A stretch of 64,000 bases of DNA from UBA1413 sp964552955 (lineage in GTDB: Bacteria; Bacteroidota; Bacteroidia; Bacteroidales; Prolixibacteraceae): NCBI GenBank assembly GCA_964552955.1, contig CAZKIU010000014.1, positions 1 to 64,000 on the forward strand. Direction: 5' to 3'. Under the pieces are notes generated by a model that did not search any database, was not told where the DNA came from, and saw only the letters and a list, made by a program, of their open reading frames with translations. This document shows positions 63,150-64,000 of the stretch, piece by piece (within the stretch, counting starts at the first letter, position 1; every line of letters begins with the position of its first letter). A program made the translations under genes and the position numbers.

Positions 63150-63157
63150 TATATTTG
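63150..63157 (+). promoter_or_regulatory. Possible -7 promoter box for porQ (TATATTTG)
   Basis: Matches TAnnTTTG, 27 bases before the ATG at 63184. A short leader would follow. Confidence 0.4.
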
Positions 63158-63183
63158 ACGTTATTGAAAAAATGCCGGCCCGA

Positions 63184-64000
63184 ATGGATCAGAAAAAATT
63201 AGTGTTTCTAGTGTTGCTGCTGCTCACCCTGAAGGGATTCGCCCAAATCGGAGGGGAGGATACCTACCGTTTTCTTACCCTGACCCACTCGGCGCGGGTC
63301 GCAGCCCTGGGCGGAAACCAGGCGGCCCTGGCCGACTCCACCGACCTCAACCTCTCCTTCCATAACCCCGCCCTCCTCCGCGAATCCATGACCCGCCAGT
63401 TCCTGGTCAATTATGTCAATTACATGGCCGACATCAACTATGGCTACGCCTCTGCTGCTTTCAATACAGGCCATTACGGCACCGCCGCCGTCGGCATCCA
63501 CTACATCAATTATGGCAGCTTCACCGAAGCCGACGAAGAGGGGAACATCACCGGAAACCAGTTCAGCGCCGCCGAATACGCCCTGAACCTGATCTGGTCG
63601 GCCGACTATCGCAACTGGAGGTACGGCCTTAACCTGAAGCCTGTTTTCTCTGCCTTTGAGAGCTACCGCTCCTTTGGGATCGCCGGCGATGCGGGTATCG
63701 CCTGGTTCTCCCCCTCCGGGAACAGCGTCCTGGGTGTAGTGGCCCGTAACTTCGGAAGCCAACTGACCACCTATTATGAAGATGGCCAAAGAGAACCCCT
63801 CCCCTTTGACCTCCAGGTCGGCTTCTCCCGCAAACTCAGACATGCCCCCGTCATCTTCTCGGTCACCGCCAACCAACTCAACAACTGGAATCTCGCCGAC
63901 CCCGAAGAGAACTCGGGAGAATTCGTCATCAAACCCCAGGAGAACTTCGGAAAACAGATCATGCGACACCTCCTGGCTGGCGTTGAAGTCATGCCTTCAC
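63184..64000 (+). CDS. porQ: Type IX secretion protein PorQ (C-terminus outside window)
   Basis: The first 272 codons of an outer-membrane barrel protein. A signal peptide (LVFLVLLLLTLKGFAQ) is followed by DTYRFLTLTHSARVAALGGNQAALADSTDLNLSFHNPALL, a FadL/PorV-like N-terminal block found in PorQ. Strand-rich sequence follows (VNYVNYMADINYGYASAAF, IHYINYGSFTEADEEGN). PorQ forms the attachment complex with PorU, PorV and PorZ. An ATG at 63172 would add four residues. The gene runs past the window edge. Confidence 0.88.
   Translation, partial: MDQKKLVFLVLLLLTLKGFAQIGGEDTYRFLTLTHSARVAALGGNQAALADSTDLNLSFHNPALLRESMTRQFLVNYVNYMADINYGYASAAFNTGHYGTAAVGIHYINYGSFTEADEEGNITGNQFSAAEYALNLIWSADYRNWRYGLNLKPVFSAFESYRSFGIAGDAGIAWFSPSGNSVLGVVARNFGSQLTTYYEDGQREPLPFDLQVGFSRKLRHAPVIFSVTANQLNNWNLADPEENSGEFVIKPQENFGKQIMRHLLAGVEVMPS

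Noticed and set aside
63208..63969. 253-codon minus-strand frame
   Set aside because: Antisense to porQ, which has a signal peptide and family motifs.

Overview
This window comes from a Bacteroidota genome, most likely an anaerobic member of the Bacteroidales or a related order, and probably an assembled scaffold or MAG. It carries a type IX secretion/gliding set (PorU, PorV, GldJ, PorQ), TAnnTTTG-like promoter boxes, few Shine-Dalgarno sites and a T9SS C-terminal sorting domain on a large secreted protein. It also has anaerobe-type genes: an Fe-S L-serine dehydratase, a cysteine-containing Dps-like ferritin, and radical SAM and ferredoxin proteins. Most genes look GC-rich. The 42.8-46.7 kb stretch and the 11.5-12.2 kb stretch are clearly AT-richer. 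Three runs of exactly 100 N mark assembly gaps; one sits between two copies of the same 55 bases and is an artefact.

Layout. 0-5.4 kb: a TPR protein (cut by the window edge), then a divergent GH20 hexosaminidase and PNGase F-type glycoamidase, an N-glycan-degrading pair. 5.5-15.2 kb: housekeeping genes (thioesterase, Omp85-type barrel, serine dehydratase, PepD, Gfo/Idh oxidoreductase, MalQ, Nudix, NlpC/P60 plus a 30-residue membrane peptide). 15.4-19.1 kb: a PgpH-like c-di-AMP phosphodiesterase and an S41 lipoprotein. 19.3-24.9 kb: a four-gene efflux operon (adaptor, MacB-like permease, TolC, second adaptor) with no ATPase. 25-32.6 kb: Trx, CoA-binding protein, IspF, PorV and PorU on the minus strand, with GldJ divergent. 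33-36.2 kb: ferritin-like protein, TonB receptor, TSUP protein.

36.4-42.6 kb is the most unusual block: a tightly packed minus-strand operon coding an Fe-S protein, a radical SAM enzyme, a DUF116-polyprenyl synthase fusion, a prenyltransferase-repeat protein and a squalene-hopene-cyclase-like enzyme with an intact DXDD motif. No squalene synthase is visible. It looks like an undescribed cyclic terpenoid or lipid pathway.

42.8-46.3 kb holds an AT-rich 1162-residue LRR/lipase/T9SS-sorted protein beside tRNA-Lys. 47.2-57.6 kb is a glycogen cluster (GlgB, GSCFA protein, debranching enzyme, GT4 synthase, GH57, phosphorylase); MalQ at 12.2 kb probably serves the same metabolism. The GH57 protein appears to have lost its nucleophile. 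57.7-64 kb: a cupin regulator with an acyl-CoA ligase, TruA, a lipoprotein isomerase-like protein, an EamA transporter and the start of PorQ.

All functional calls rest on reading motifs and on family knowledge; no searches were run.
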